Below are positions 1 to 8,589 of a DNA stretch of 64,000 nt, piece after piece. A model generated the notes under the pieces. It saw only the letters and a program-made list of their open reading frames with translations, was not told the origin of the DNA and searched no databases. The position numbers were made by a program, and so were the translations under genes. Position 1 is the stretch's first letter; every line of letters starts with the position of its first letter. Origin of the DNA: Streptococcus sp. D7B5 (lineage in GTDB: Bacteria; Bacillota; Bacilli; Lactobacillales; Streptococcaceae); NCBI RefSeq assembly GCF_029691405.1, contig NZ_CP121467.1, positions 744,001 to 808,000 of the forward strand, in the 5' to 3' direction.

Positions 1-272
1 TTGAGGTCAGATACTGACTCAGACAAGTCAGCCACCGCCGTAAAGAGTGGATCAATCGTCGCAACCTTAACATTGATATCGTCAACCAAGACATTAACTT
101 TTACCAACAATTCATTGGTATGATGTAAAGTAACATCTACATCTGAAGACAAGGTTTTGATAGTTTTCTCCGTCTCATCAATCATTCGACCTGCTTTTTG
201 AATGGTAATCGTCAGATAGACTAAACAAACAATCAAAGCAATGGCAACAAGAATATAAGCAACTTCTAACAT
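1..272 (-). CDS. DUF948 family membrane-anchored protein, 3' part cut by window edge
   Basis: An open frame starts with ATG at 272 and runs off the left edge, so only about 90 N-terminal residues are visible. Residues 1-22 form one hydrophobic segment (MLEVAYILVAIALIV...). After it comes a hydrophilic, heptad-like region rich in D, V, L and T. This is the layout of DUF948 proteins, which have a membrane anchor followed by a coiled coil. The stop codon of lgt ends one base upstream of the ATG, so the gene is translationally close to lgt and is probably the last seen member of the hprK-lgt-DUF948 operon. The molecular role is unknown. The family assignment comes from pattern and position. Confidence 0.75.
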   Translation of the reverse strand, partial: MLEVAYILVAIALIVCLVYLTITIQKAGRMIDETEKTIKTLSSDVDVTLHHTNELLVKVNVLVDDINVKVATIDPLFTAVADLSESVSDL

Positions 273-1061
273 TTAGTTTTCCTCCTCAGTATGATAGAAA
301 GGGGCTTTCTTTCGATTTTGATAAAGTATGATAAAAATACCGAGTCCGATAAGGACAACTGATAACCATTGGGAAACTCGCAAACCAAAGAACATGAGGC
401 TGTCTGTCCGCATCCCTTCGATAATCATACGACCAAAGCCATACCAAATCAAGTAGAAAGCAGTGATATGACCACGTCTGATTCCCTTTAATTTTCGTCT
501 AAAAATCAGAATCAAAGCAAATCCAATCAGATTCCAAACCGACTCATATAAGAAGGTCGGCTGACGGTAGCTACCATCAATGTACATTTGGTCACGAATG
601 AAGCCTGGCAAATAATCCAGACTATCTACTGCTGCACCGTAGGCTTCTTGGTTAAAGAAATTTCCCCAGCGGCCTAAACTTTGGGCAATCAGAACGCTCG
701 GCGCCGCAATATCTAAAAAGTCCCAAGTATTGATGAGTTTTCTATCCGCAAAGATATAGAGTACAATAGCTCCAGCTATCAAACCACCATAAATGGCTAA
801 ACCACCATTCCAGATGGCGATCACATCACCTGGATTTTGAAGATAGTAATCTAAGCGGAAGAGTACATAGTAAAGTCTGGCACCTAAAATTGCAATAGGA
901 AAGGCAATTAAGATGAAATCTAGAATGTCATCTGACAAAATCTTCTTTTTAGGAGCTTCTTTCATGGCAAGATAGACTGCCAAGACCAAGCCTGCCACAA
1001 TACATAGGGCATACCAACGAATGGAAAAAGGTCCGATTTCAAATGCAACTGGATTAATCAT
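273..1061 (-). CDS. lgt: Prolipoprotein diacylglyceryl transferase
   Basis: Lgt moves a diacylglyceryl group from phosphatidylglycerol to the lipobox cysteine of prelipoproteins in the cytoplasmic membrane. The 262-residue protein is of normal family length and has about seven hydrophobic spans. It carries the family blocks [10 protein letters not shown] (84-93) and [13 protein letters not shown] (130-142), the Lgt signature. The start overlaps the end of hprK by 8 bases, so the two are translationally coupled. Substrates in this window include the lipoproteins Etrx1 (43.0 kb) and AliB (61.6 kb). The identification is secure. Confidence 0.97.
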   Translation of the reverse strand: MINPVAFEIGPFSIRWYALCIVAGLVLAVYLAMKEAPKKKILSDDILDFILIAFPIAILGARLYYVLFRLDYYLQNPGDVIAIWNGGLAIYGGLIAGAIVLYIFADRKLINTWDFLDIAAPSVLIAQSLGRWGNFFNQEAYGAAVDSLDYLPGFIRDQMYIDGSYRQPTFLYESVWNLIGFALILIFRRKLKGIRRGHITAFYLIWYGFGRMIIEGMRTDSLMFFGLRVSQWLSVVLIGLGIFIILYQNRKKAPFYHTEEEN

Positions 1062-1989
1062 GTTTCACCTCATTTTGAGCGATCAGATTTGTCAAACGTT
1101 CTTCAAATAAACGTGTCGCATCAAAGCCCATTTCCTTAGCACGATAGTTCATTGCTGCCGCCTCAATAACAACAGAGATATTGCGTCCTGTTTTTACCGG
1201 GATGCGGATACGTGGAATAGCTACACCAGAAACTTCTAATTCTTCTGCATTGTTTCCTAGACGGTCAAAAGTCTTATGGGTATCGTAATTTTCCAAATAG
1301 ACAGCTAGTTGAACTTGTGAAGAATCTTTTACAGCACTTGCTCCATAGAGACTCATAACATCGATAATCCCAACTCCACGAATCTCAAGCAGATGCCTTA
1401 AAATTTCAGCTGGTTCTCCCCAAAGAGTCATCTCATCCTTAGAATAAATATCGACACGGTCATCCGCTACTAGACGATGGCCACGCTTCACGAGTTCTAG
1501 ACCTGTCTCACTCTTACCGATACCACTATCCCCTTGGATCAAGACTCCCATGCCATAGATATCCATCAAAACACCATGTACACTGGTACGTTTAGCTAAA
1601 CGGGAATCAAGATAACTAGATAACTCTCCAGACAAACGGCTGGTTGCTGTTCGACTGGTCAAAATCGCAATCTTACATTCTCTAGCAGCCTTCAACATTT
1701 CTTCTGGAACTACCAAACCACGAGCTACGATGACCGCTGGTGTTTCTGGCAGAAACATTTTTTTCAAAACTTGATAACGGTTTTGAGAAGGCATACTAAC
1801 CAAATAGGACCACTCCTTCATCCCCAAAAGTTGGATCCGTTCTGGAGTGTAGTAATCAAAATAGCCCGTCATTTCAAGACCAGGTCTCGTAATGTCCGCT
1901 GTGTTGATTTCTTTTTCAAGCAATTCGCCTTCGCCATATACAATATCTAGTCTGAGCTTTTCAATTACTTCTCTTACTAAAACCGACAT
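1054..1989 (-). CDS. hprK: HPr kinase/phosphorylase
   Basis: HprK phosphorylates HPr on Ser46 and reverses this. P-Ser-HPr is the corepressor for CcpA, which links the gene to the cre site in front of bgaA in this window. The P-loop GDSGIGKS is at residues 153-160 and the signature [10 protein letters not shown] at 201-210. I start at ATG 1989 (311 residues), not the in-frame ATG 15 bases upstream. The bases AAGGAGGAAATT between the two ATGs form an ideal ribosome-binding site for the inner one, and 311 residues is the usual streptococcal length. It overlaps lgt by 8 bases. Confidence 0.97.
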   Translation of the reverse strand: MSVLVREVIEKLRLDIVYGEGELLEKEINTADITRPGLEMTGYFDYYTPERIQLLGMKEWSYLVSMPSQNRYQVLKKMFLPETPAVIVARGLVVPEEMLKAARECKIAILTSRTATSRLSGELSSYLDSRLAKRTSVHGVLMDIYGMGVLIQGDSGIGKSETGLELVKRGHRLVADDRVDIYSKDEMTLWGEPAEILRHLLEIRGVGIIDVMSLYGASAVKDSSQVQLAVYLENYDTHKTFDRLGNNAEELEVSGVAIPRIRIPVKTGRNISVVIEAAAMNYRAKEMGFDATRLFEERLTNLIAQNEVKHD

Positions 1990-2078
1990 AATTTCCTCCT
2001 TCAATCGAGTTCTCCTTACTATTATATCAAATTGTAGTTGGAAGTTTCCTTTTTTTGCAGGATTTACAGTATTTATTT

Positions 2079-2110
2079 AAAAATAAAAAGACTAGACAAG
2101 TCTAGCCTTT
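2079..2110 (-). terminator. Rho-independent terminator after rpsU
   Basis: On the minus strand a GC-containing stem (GGCTAGAC, loop TT, GTCTAGTC) directly follows the rpsU stop and is followed by a T-rich tract. This is a typical intrinsic terminator separating rpsU from hprK. Confidence 0.85.
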
Positions 2111-2119
2111 CATTTCAAA

Positions 2120-2296
2120 TTAGAATTTTTTACGTTTACGAGCTGCTTCTGATTTACGTTTACGTTTTACAGAAGGTTTTTCATAGAATTCACGTTTGCG
2201 TGTTTCTTGAAGAGTACCAGCTTTAGTAACCGCACGTTTGAAACGACGAAGTGCATCGTCAAGAGATTCATTCTTACGTACTACTGTTTTAGACAT
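2120..2296 (-). CDS. rpsU: 30S ribosomal protein S21
   Basis: The 58-residue protein is very basic, begins [20 protein letters not shown] and ends in a K/R-rich tail ([15 protein letters not shown]), as expected for bS21. It is a small-subunit protein that helps mRNA binding near the anti-Shine-Dalgarno end of 16S rRNA. I start at ATG 2296. A longer in-frame start at 2320 exists, but AAGGGAGTG sits at the right distance before the inner ATG and homologues begin there. It has its own terminator and is probably monocistronic. Confidence 0.97.
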
Positions 2297-2436
2297 TTTT
2301 TTCACTCCCTTCAAGTTCAAGATCTATTCTATTTTACATGCAAAATGAATAAATGTCAAGAGGAAACCTACATTTAATCCTATTTCTCAGTCCATTAATG
2401 ACTTTCTTGCTTATACTTTATCAAATCTAGTAATTT

Positions 2437-2748
2437 TTACATCAAATCGTACAACTTTGTTACTGCTTGTTCAAAAGGCTCAATATATTCCCAATATTCA
2501 TCAGGAAGATTCGAAATCTTACTCAAGTCATTGCTATCAAAATGATATACCAGATGACGAAGAATTTGATTTTCAATAAAATGCAAATCCCTCATCTGAT
2601 CTATACTAATAGAATCAAGATTTTCTATGTAGCGACATAAATCAGCCAGCGACTGCGTATCAAATATATTTTCCTCATGTAAATAATAGAGAAAACTTTG
2701 GTTTTCGGCTCGTATATTGTCTTTTATCAGATCATTTTCTAATAGCAT
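2437..2748 (-). CDS. Hypothetical protein, 103 aa
   Basis: I do not recognise this family. The predicted protein is acidic (many D and E), has no signal peptide or membrane segment, and looks alpha-helical (LADLCRYIENLDSISIDQMRDL...). It sits between rpsU and nagB on the same strand, with its own short A/T-rich leader. The composition would suit a small cytoplasmic helical protein, possibly of immunity or regulatory type, but that is a guess. The open frame and codon use resemble the neighbours, which supports it being a real gene. Confidence 0.6.
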   Translation of the reverse strand: MLLENDLIKDNIRAENQSFLYYLHEENIFDTQSLADLCRYIENLDSISIDQMRDLHFIENQILRHLVYHFDSNDLSKISNLPDEYWEYIEPFEQAVTKLYDLM

Positions 2749-2857
2749 ACTTTCATTCTCTTCTTGTATATCATAAAATAGTAAAAATTGAACCTAACTA
2801 GGTCTAGTTGTTCTACAAATCTATTATACCACTTCTTCTATTGACTTATGAAAGCTA

Positions 2858-2889
2858 TAAAAACCACTCACTCCAAAGAGCAAGTGGTT
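2858..2889 (-). terminator. Terminator after nagB
   Basis: On the minus strand AACCACTTGCTC pairs with GAGTGAGTGGTT around a TTTG loop and runs into TTTTTA. It lies directly behind the nagB stop codon. Confidence 0.85.
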
Positions 2890-2895
2890 GCAAAT

Positions 2896-3603
2896 TTATT
2901 TTTCAAGTAAGCTTAACGCTTCTGCATCTGCAATGATGGTCACATCAGGGTGGTTTTGTAGGCTACTTGCTGGTAGACTTTCAGTTACTGGGCCTGACAC
3001 TGTTCCAGCAATGGCTTCTGCTTTTGACTCACCATAAGCAAAGAGAAGGATAGACTTGGCATCCAAGATGTTTTTAATTCCCATTGAAATGGCTTGGGTT
3101 GGGACATCTTCAATCTTGTCAAAGAAGCGAGCATTGGCTTCGATGGTAGACTGGTCAAGTTCGACTAGATGCGTTTGGCTATCAAATGGAGTTCCTGGCT
3201 CGTTAAAGCCGATATGTCCATTGCGACCAATTCCCAAGATTTGCAAATCAACTGGATGGTCAGCCAAAATTTGATTGTAGCGTTCTACTTCTGCTTCTGC
3301 ATTGTCCTTAACCCCACGAGGCAAGAAACTTTCTTTAAATGGTTTTTGGTTGAACAAGTTTTCTTGCATGAAGTAACGGTAAGACTGCGGATTGTCCCCA
3401 TCAAGCCCTACATACTCATCAAGGTTGACACTGGTTAGATTTGAAAAATCAAGGTCACTCTCAACGATTTCCTTGTAAAATTCAAGCGGGCTACTTCCTG
3501 TCGCAAGTCCTAACGTTTGAGCACCATTGGCCAATTTTTCCTTCAAAATCTCAAAAGCTACTTTTCCACCTTCGATTTGGTTTTCAACTTTAATAACTTT
3601 CAT
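2896..3603 (-). CDS. nagB: Glucosamine-6-phosphate deaminase
   Basis: NagB converts glucosamine-6-phosphate to fructose-6-phosphate and ammonia, the step that feeds amino sugars into glycolysis. The protein has 235 residues, the short Gram-positive NagB length. It shows the substrate loop [13 protein letters not shown] (31-43), [10 protein letters not shown] (58-67) and the catalytic block [14 protein letters not shown] (124-137). I start at ATG 3603 and not at 3618, because GGAGGA lies 8 bases before the inner ATG. A strong promoter with an embedded NagR-type palindrome lies upstream, and queA is divergent. Confidence 0.96.
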   Translation of the reverse strand: MKVIKVENQIEGGKVAFEILKEKLANGAQTLGLATGSSPLEFYKEIVESDLDFSNLTSVNLDEYVGLDGDNPQSYRYFMQENLFNQKPFKESFLPRGVKDNAEAEVERYNQILADHPVDLQILGIGRNGHIGFNEPGTPFDSQTHLVELDQSTIEANARFFDKIEDVPTQAISMGIKNILDAKSILLFAYGESKAEAIAGTVSGPVTESLPASSLQNHPDVTIIADAEALSLLEK

Positions 3604-3632
3604 CTTTTCATCCTCCATTTTAATCTATATTT

Positions 3633-3661
3633 ATTATATGGTATAGACCAATTTTTGTCAA
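3633..3661 (-). promoter_or_regulatory. nagB promoter with NagR (dre) operator in the spacer
   Basis: Reading the minus strand, TTGACA (3656-3661) and TATAAT (3633-3638) are separated by exactly 17 bases, a consensus sigma-A promoter. The spacer contains the near-palindrome TGGTCTATACCA (3639-3650), flanked by A/T. This resembles the TGGTCTAGACCA box bound by GntR-family NagR/DasR regulators. Binding there would block RNA polymerase, so repression relieved by GlcNAc-derived phosphates is the expected logic. Confidence 0.85.
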
Positions 3662-3708
3662 GTGAAAACGATTTATTTTCCAAAAAAAGAGCGTCCAAAC
3701 TTGAAACG

Positions 3709-3717
3709 TGTTATAAT
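3709..3717 (+). promoter_or_regulatory. Extended -10 promoter of queA
   Basis: TGTTATAAT is an extended -10 element (TG-N-TATAAT) 35 bases before the queA ATG. No good -35 is visible, which is usual for this promoter class in streptococci. It is divergent from the nagB promoter. Confidence 0.75.
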
Positions 3718-3752
3718 GGATAAGATTAGAAGTTAGAAAGAATGATGAAAAA

Positions 3753-4781
3753 ATGAATACAGCTGATTTTGATTTCCACTTACCTGAGGAATTGATTGCT
3801 CAAACACCCCTTGAAAAGCGAGATGCCTCCAAACTCCTCATCGTCAATCGTGAGACGGGAGAATTTCAGGATAAACACTTCCACTCTATTATTGATATGT
3901 TGGAACCAGGTGACGCCCTTGTCATGAACGACACCCGTGTTCTCCCAGCCCGCCTCTATGGTCAAAAGGAAGAAACTGGAGGCCATGTGGAGCTTCTCCT
4001 TCTTAAAAATACTGCTGGTGATGAGTGGGAGGTCCTAGCTAAACCTGCCAAACGCCTCAAGGTCGGTACTCGCGTCAGCTTTGGAGATGGTCGTCTCAGT
4101 GCTATCGTTACAGAAGAATTGACCCACGGAGGCCGTATTGTCCGCTTTGAATACCAGGGAATTTTCCTAGAAGTCTTGGAAAGTCTGGGTGAAATGCCAC
4201 TGCCGCCTTATATCCATGAAAAACTGGATGATCGCGAACGTTATCAAACGGTCTACGCTAAAGAAAGTGGCTCTGCTGCTGCACCGACTGCTGGCCTCCA
4301 CTTCACCAAAGAACTGCTAGCAGAAATCCAAGCCAAGGGTGTCCATTTGGTTTATTTGACCCTCCATGTCGGACTCGGAACCTTTAGACCTGTCTCTGTT
4401 GACAATCTGGACGAACATGAAATGCACTCAGAGTTCTACCAACTTTCTGATGAAGCAGCAGCCACCCTTCGCTCAGTCAAGGAAAATGGAGGCCGTGTCA
4501 TCGCTGTAGGAACTACTTCGATCCGCACACTGGAAACCATCGGCTCTAAGTTTGACGGACAAATCCAAGCAGATTCTGGCTGGACCAATATCTTTATCAA
4601 ACCTGGTTACGAGTGGAAGGTTGTAGACGCCTTCTCAACCAACTTCCACCTTCCAAAATCAACTCTGGTTATGCTAGTTTCAGCCTTTGCTGGTCGGGAC
4701 TTAGTCCTAGATGCTTACCACCATGCCATCCAAGAACACTACCGCTTCTTTAGCTTTGGTGATGCTATGTTTATCTATTAA
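3753..4781 (+). CDS. queA: tRNA preQ1(34) S-adenosylmethionine ribosyltransferase-isomerase
   Basis: QueA transfers and isomerises the ribosyl moiety of SAM onto preQ1 in tRNA, giving epoxyqueuosine at wobble position 34. The 342-residue protein has normal length and typical blocks: the N-terminal [25 protein letters not shown] near residue 60, [12 protein letters not shown] near 175 and GTTSIRTLE near 250. It is one of the few plus-strand genes here, driven by an extended -10 promoter and closed by a terminator shared with the convergent BrkB-type gene. Confidence 0.96.
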   Translation: MNTADFDFHLPEELIAQTPLEKRDASKLLIVNRETGEFQDKHFHSIIDMLEPGDALVMNDTRVLPARLYGQKEETGGHVELLLLKNTAGDEWEVLAKPAKRLKVGTRVSFGDGRLSAIVTEELTHGGRIVRFEYQGIFLEVLESLGEMPLPPYIHEKLDDRERYQTVYAKESGSAAAPTAGLHFTKELLAEIQAKGVHLVYLTLHVGLGTFRPVSVDNLDEHEMHSEFYQLSDEAAATLRSVKENGGRVIAVGTTSIRTLETIGSKFDGQIQADSGWTNIFIKPGYEWKVVDAFSTNFHLPKSTLVMLVSAFAGRDLVLDAYHHAIQEHYRFFSFGDAMFIY

Positions 4782-4816
4782 GAAAATCCCTATTAGGAAA
4801 CCTAATAGGGATTTTT
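4782..4816. terminator. Bidirectional terminator between queA and the BrkB-type gene
   Basis: A perfect stem (AAATCCCTATTAGG, loop AAA, CCTAATAGGGATTT) is flanked by A-rich sequence on one side and T-rich sequence on the other. It can therefore end transcription from queA and from the convergent minus-strand gene. Confidence 0.9.
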
Positions 4817-4820
4817 CTAA

Positions 4821-5681
4821 TTATTCCATACTAAACTTTGGATCCTTCAAACTCTGCACACTGGCATTGATAACTGCTCCGATAATTAAAATCTTTGCGA
4901 TGAGAATAAACCAGAACATCATGACTACCACAATAATGGAACTGAAGAATCGAACATCGACCAGATGATTGACATAGTTATTGAAATAGACAGAAAAGAT
5001 ATTCAACAGAAAGACAAGAGTCAGCAAAACGAAGATACTACCAGGAAAAACGTAGCGAATACGAGGGACTCTAACGTTTGGAAGGAAATAGTAGAGCATG
5101 ACCAAGATTGCAAAGAGCAAGGCATAAATCAAAGGGCCTGTAAAGTCCTGTAGATAATCAAAGAAAGGACTGTCTGATTGCCAGTAAGTTTTGAGGAGGT
5201 TGAGCAACATACGTCCAAACATACTCAAAAATAAGGCTAAGGCAAAAAGAATTTGCAAGCCAAAGCTGACGAGTAAACTCATCAATTGATGGGAGATAAT
5301 TCCTCGGCTCTTGGCCACTCCATATGCCTTATTAAAAGCCTTTTGGAGAAAATCCATCGATTTAGAGAAGGTCCAAAGAGCAGATAAGACTGCAAAACTC
5401 AGCAAACCAGTCGATGGTTGAGTCAGGACTTCTCGGACAATCTTTGCGACCACATCATAGACTGTATCTGGTACAAATTCCTTGATGGTGAGCAAAAAAT
5501 TTGAAATCGGAATTTGAAAGTAGGGCAAAATATTGACCACTATCATCAGCAAAGGAAAGATTGAAATCAACCAATAGTAGGCAACCGCAACACTGGTCAG
5601 TTCACTATCGGAAGCTTGATAAAAATGTAAAAAAGCTTTCAACAAGGGCCGTTCCATCAGCTCTTTCCACCACTTTTTCAT
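4821..5681 (-). CDS. YihY/BrkB family inner-membrane protein
   Basis: The 286-residue protein has about six hydrophobic spans and the YihY/BrkB pattern: an N-terminal AVAYYWLISIFPLLMIV segment, a central FSKSMDFLQKAFNKAYG region and a C-terminal hydrophobic pair. The family was once proposed to be tRNA-processing RNase BN, an assignment since withdrawn. Its biochemical role remains unknown and it acts in the cytoplasmic membrane. A good ribosome-binding site (AGGAGG) precedes the ATG. It lies 35 bases behind the antiporter gene, probably in the same transcript. Confidence 0.85.
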   Translation of the reverse strand: MKKWWKELMERPLLKAFLHFYQASDSELTSVAVAYYWLISIFPLLMIVVNILPYFQIPISNFLLTIKEFVPDTVYDVVAKIVREVLTQPSTGLLSFAVLSALWTFSKSMDFLQKAFNKAYGVAKSRGIISHQLMSLLVSFGLQILFALALFLSMFGRMLLNLLKTYWQSDSPFFDYLQDFTGPLIYALLFAILVMLYYFLPNVRVPRIRYVFPGSIFVLLTLVFLLNIFSVYFNNYVNHLVDVRFFSSIIVVVMMFWFILIAKILIIGAVINASVQSLKDPKFSME

Positions 5682-5716
5682 GTTGCGATCCTCCTAATAC
5701 ACTTTGATTTTCTAAA

Positions 5717-7771
5717 CTAATTTCTTCTGACTAATTCCATCATATCATAGGGTAGGGTATTTGCGGCTTCTTTTAGAGAATAATTTTCAAGATTGTTGAC
5801 ATTTTGCCGTAATTTCTTGGCATACTTGGTCGTAATCAATTTCTTCTCTTCGTATTCAAAGATTAACTTACGTTCTAGGTAGTAACCTCTTAGCATTTCA
5901 TCGATATTGTTAGGTTTGATACGAGTAATAACACGTTCGACAAAGGCCCCACTACCGATAATAGCTGTTTCACGCAAGCGAGACTCCTGCATAAAGCTGA
6001 TCAGACTACTCTTGTAGATTCCTTTTAGGTTTTCCAAACTTTCGATAATCAACTCCGTATTCTCCAGATAAAGTTCGGATATTTGATCATAATCAATGGC
6101 TCGAAGGCGACGTTGCTCCTTGTCATTCCAACTACGGAAGGTCTGGCCAAAGGTCAGCAATTCATGCAGGACAAAACGCAAGATACGGAGGGATACAAGG
6201 AAGTAATATGTTAGGCGGGAAGCCACCTTGCGATTGATGCTCTGTTCCATATTTTTCAAATAGCGTTGGTAAACTTGATAACCACGCTCACCGATTTTCC
6301 CTTCCTCGTAAGCCTGCTCCAAACCATCGCTTTCGATACTCAAGATGAGGAGTTTTAAAGCCTCCCAGTCCTCTTGGGCGCTTCTATTTTCTTGACTAAG
6401 AATTAGGTTTTCAATTCGACCGTGATAATTATCAATAGCCGCATAAAGGGGTAGTTTGTTCTTATGCCCTTCCAATTCTTTTTCTAACTCTCCTGTGACC
6501 TCATTTAAAATTGCAATGTGCATGAGGTAATCCTTGGTTTTTTCTTGCTCCTCGGAAAGGTGGGGAAGAACTAAGAGACCTGTTAGAAAGCTTAATAGCG
6601 TGACACCTGCTACAAGGAAAAGTAAGAGGGGATACTCCTGCTCTAGATTACTAGGTATGAGAAGAATAGTTGCAATAGAGACTGTTCCTTTTACACCAGA
6701 GAAGGTCAAAAGAAACATATCCTTCATGTAATTACGAAGATTTTTCTTAAGCCGTCGAGTTCTCCAAATATAGAAGCCATAAATCATGACAAAGCGAATG
6801 GCAAAAAGTAAAAGTGTCAGTAAAACAACCGATACCAATAAGAGTAGGGGATTATAAAGGGGATTGGTCAGGATAGGTTCTGCTATCATTTCCAATTCCA
6901 TTCCCAAAATGACAAAGACAGAACCATTGAGCATAAAGGTCACGGTATGCCAAACAGTATCAGTAACGGTATCTACTTGGGCTTCGAGGAGTGTAATTTT
7001 CTTGAAACGACTGGCCTTCAAAATCCCTGCAACTACAACTGCGATAATCCCTGAAACATGTATTTCTTCGGCGATAAAAAAGGTCATAAGAGGCAAACTC
7101 AGTTCAAGTAAAAGTTCACTCGCTATATCCGTCGCTCGCACACTCAGTAAAAATGTATGTAGGAAACGATTGATCATTGCCGTCACAAAACCGACCGCAA
7201 AACCACCAAGGATAGAAAGCGCTAGGGAAGTTCCAGCCTGACTGAGGGAAAAAGCGCCTGTTGTCCATGCAGCCAGAGCCACCCGAAAGGCAACCAAGCC
7301 AGAAGCATCATTTAAAAGTCCTTCTCCTTTGAGGATATTGGATACCCGCTTTGGGAAACTAAAACGCTCAGACAGAGAAGCAAAAGCAACTAAATCCGTC
7401 GGACCAAGCGCTGCCCCAACAGCCACGCAGGCAGCTAAAGGAAGTGTCATCCAAAGGAAATGAGCCAAGGATCCCAAACTCAGGGTAGAGATGAAAATCA
7501 CTGGAAAAATTAAATAAACAATGATACGCCAGTGTTTTAAAACAGATGTAATATCTGCTTCTTGAGCTTCACGAAAGAGTAGGGGACCAATAACAACTGC
7601 CAAAAACAGCTCGGTATTGAGATGAAAGTCAGTATTTGGCAAAAAGAGACCAATGCCAATTCCCAAAAGGATTTGTACTAGGGGAAGGGGCAAAAAAGGC
7701 AAGAGTTTATTAGTCGTACTGGAAACAATTAAGACAAATAAAAATAGAATCAGGTAAATGAGTAATTCCAC
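5717..7771 (-). CDS. CPA1-family Na+/H+ antiporter
   Basis: The protein has 684 residues. The N-terminal 400 or so are a membrane domain with about a dozen hydrophobic spans. The rest is a hydrophilic cytoplasmic tail. The motifs GPTDLVA and GEGLLNDASGLVAF include the ND pair typical of monovalent cation:proton antiporter-1 transporters. The start codon is GTG at 7771 behind AAGGAGGAATTGC. The gene is 11 bases after the small cysteine-containing gene and 35 before the BrkB-type gene. The ion specificity (Na+, K+ or Li+) cannot be read from the sequence. Confidence 0.88.
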   Translation of the reverse strand: MELLIYLILFLFVLIVSSTTNKLLPFLPLPLVQILLGIGIGLFLPNTDFHLNTELFLAVVIGPLLFREAQEADITSVLKHWRIIVYLIFPVIFISTLSLGSLAHFLWMTLPLAACVAVGAALGPTDLVAFASLSERFSFPKRVSNILKGEGLLNDASGLVAFRVALAAWTTGAFSLSQAGTSLALSILGGFAVGFVTAMINRFLHTFLLSVRATDIASELLLELSLPLMTFFIAEEIHVSGIIAVVVAGILKASRFKKITLLEAQVDTVTDTVWHTVTFMLNGSVFVILGMELEMIAEPILTNPLYNPLLLLVSVVLLTLLLFAIRFVMIYGFYIWRTRRLKKNLRNYMKDMFLLTFSGVKGTVSIATILLIPSNLEQEYPLLLFLVAGVTLLSFLTGLLVLPHLSEEQEKTKDYLMHIAILNEVTGELEKELEGHKNKLPLYAAIDNYHGRIENLILSQENRSAQEDWEALKLLILSIESDGLEQAYEEGKIGERGYQVYQRYLKNMEQSINRKVASRLTYYFLVSLRILRFVLHELLTFGQTFRSWNDKEQRRLRAIDYDQISELYLENTELIIESLENLKGIYKSSLISFMQESRLRETAIIGSGAFVERVITRIKPNNIDEMLRGYYLERKLIFEYEEKKLITTKYAKKLRQNVNNLENYSLKEAANTLPYDMMELVRRN

Positions 7772-7782
7772 GCAATTCCTCC

Positions 7783-8037
7783 TTAGTCTTTTTTACAGCA
7801 AGATTCAAATATCTCCTTCTGCTCTTGGATTTTCTGATCAATCTTGGAACAATCTTTGTGCTCAATTTTTTTCTGGCACCGTTCCATTTCAAGAGCCACT
7901 AACTTTTTCTTGATTTTGAGCATTTTCTTACTCATATGCTCTTCGTCGAGTACTCCTACCGCTCGCTCATGCTGCGTTGACTCGACAAAATTTTGGCGCA
8001 TGGCCTCTAATTTCTCACGAAGGTATTGTTTATCCAT
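7783..8037 (-). CDS. Small charged helical protein with C-terminal cysteines, 84 aa
   Basis: This is a short K/E-rich, probably helical or coiled-coil protein with five cysteines in its second half (ERCQKK, KDCSK, ESCCKKD). I do not recognise a named family. The start overlaps the end of mnmM by 8 bases and the stop is 11 bases before the antiporter GTG. It is therefore translationally coupled in the mnmL-mnmM run and very likely a real gene. The cysteines might bind metal or thiols, which is only inference. Confidence 0.7.
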   Translation of the reverse strand: MDKQYLREKLEAMRQNFVESTQHERAVGVLDEEHMSKKMLKIKKKLVALEMERCQKKIEHKDCSKIDQKIQEQKEIFESCCKKD

Positions 8038-8587
8038 GTCTATACCTTTCTAATTTTTCAATCATAACTAAAAATGGTGGATTGTTAACTTGGTTGAGAG
8101 TCCGATAAATGGCAGCTGTATACTCTTGTTGGTTCAACTGGCTAACAAAATCCAACACAGCATCCCTCTCGGTGTCTCCTCCCTCATGACCATAATAAAT
8201 CATAATGGCAATCCGTCCACCCTTGACAAGCAAATGACAGAGCTTTTCAAGTGCTTCCATGGTAGTCTGAGGTTTGGTGATGACGGATTTGTCAGCAGAA
8301 GGTAAATAACCCAGATTAAAAATCCCTGCCTTAGCTTCTGTCACAAACTGGTCAAGTGTCTCATGTCCTTGCAAAATCAACTGGACATTTTCTAAACCAG
8401 CTTCATTTAAACGGTCTTGGGTTTTCTCCAAAGCTTGCTCCTGAATATCAAAGGCATAGACTTGCTTGGCTAGCTTGGCTAAAAAAAGCGTGTCATGTCC
8501 ATTCCCCATGGTCGCATCCACTACGATATCCTTTTTTGTCACAACTTCAGCCAAAAATTCATGTGCCATCTCAAGTGGTCTTTTCAT
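8030..8587 (-). CDS. mnmM: tRNA nm5s2U34 methyltransferase MnmM (YtqB family)
   Basis: This is a 185-residue class I SAM-dependent methyltransferase. Motif I is DATMGNGHDTLFLA (24-37), an acidic residue closes strand 2 (VYAFDIQ), and the family block NLGYLPSADKSVITKPQTT carries the catalytic region. It belongs to the YtqB group, often annotated as rRNA methylase and now known as MnmM, which makes mnm5s2U from nm5s2U at the wobble base. Its gene starts 2 bases after mnmL, matching a two-step pathway. Confidence 0.88.
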   Translation of the reverse strand: MKRPLEMAHEFLAEVVTKKDIVVDATMGNGHDTLFLAKLAKQVYAFDIQEQALEKTQDRLNEAGLENVQLILQGHETLDQFVTEAKAGIFNLGYLPSADKSVITKPQTTMEALEKLCHLLVKGGRIAIMIYYGHEGGDTERDAVLDFVSQLNQQEYTAAIYRTLNQVNNPPFLVMIEKLERYRHG

Positions 8588-8589
8588 TT

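Noticed and set aside
3661..3752. A preQ1 riboswitch before queA
   Set aside because: The leader is only about 35 bases and shows no preQ1 aptamer pattern. Only an extended -10 promoter is visible.
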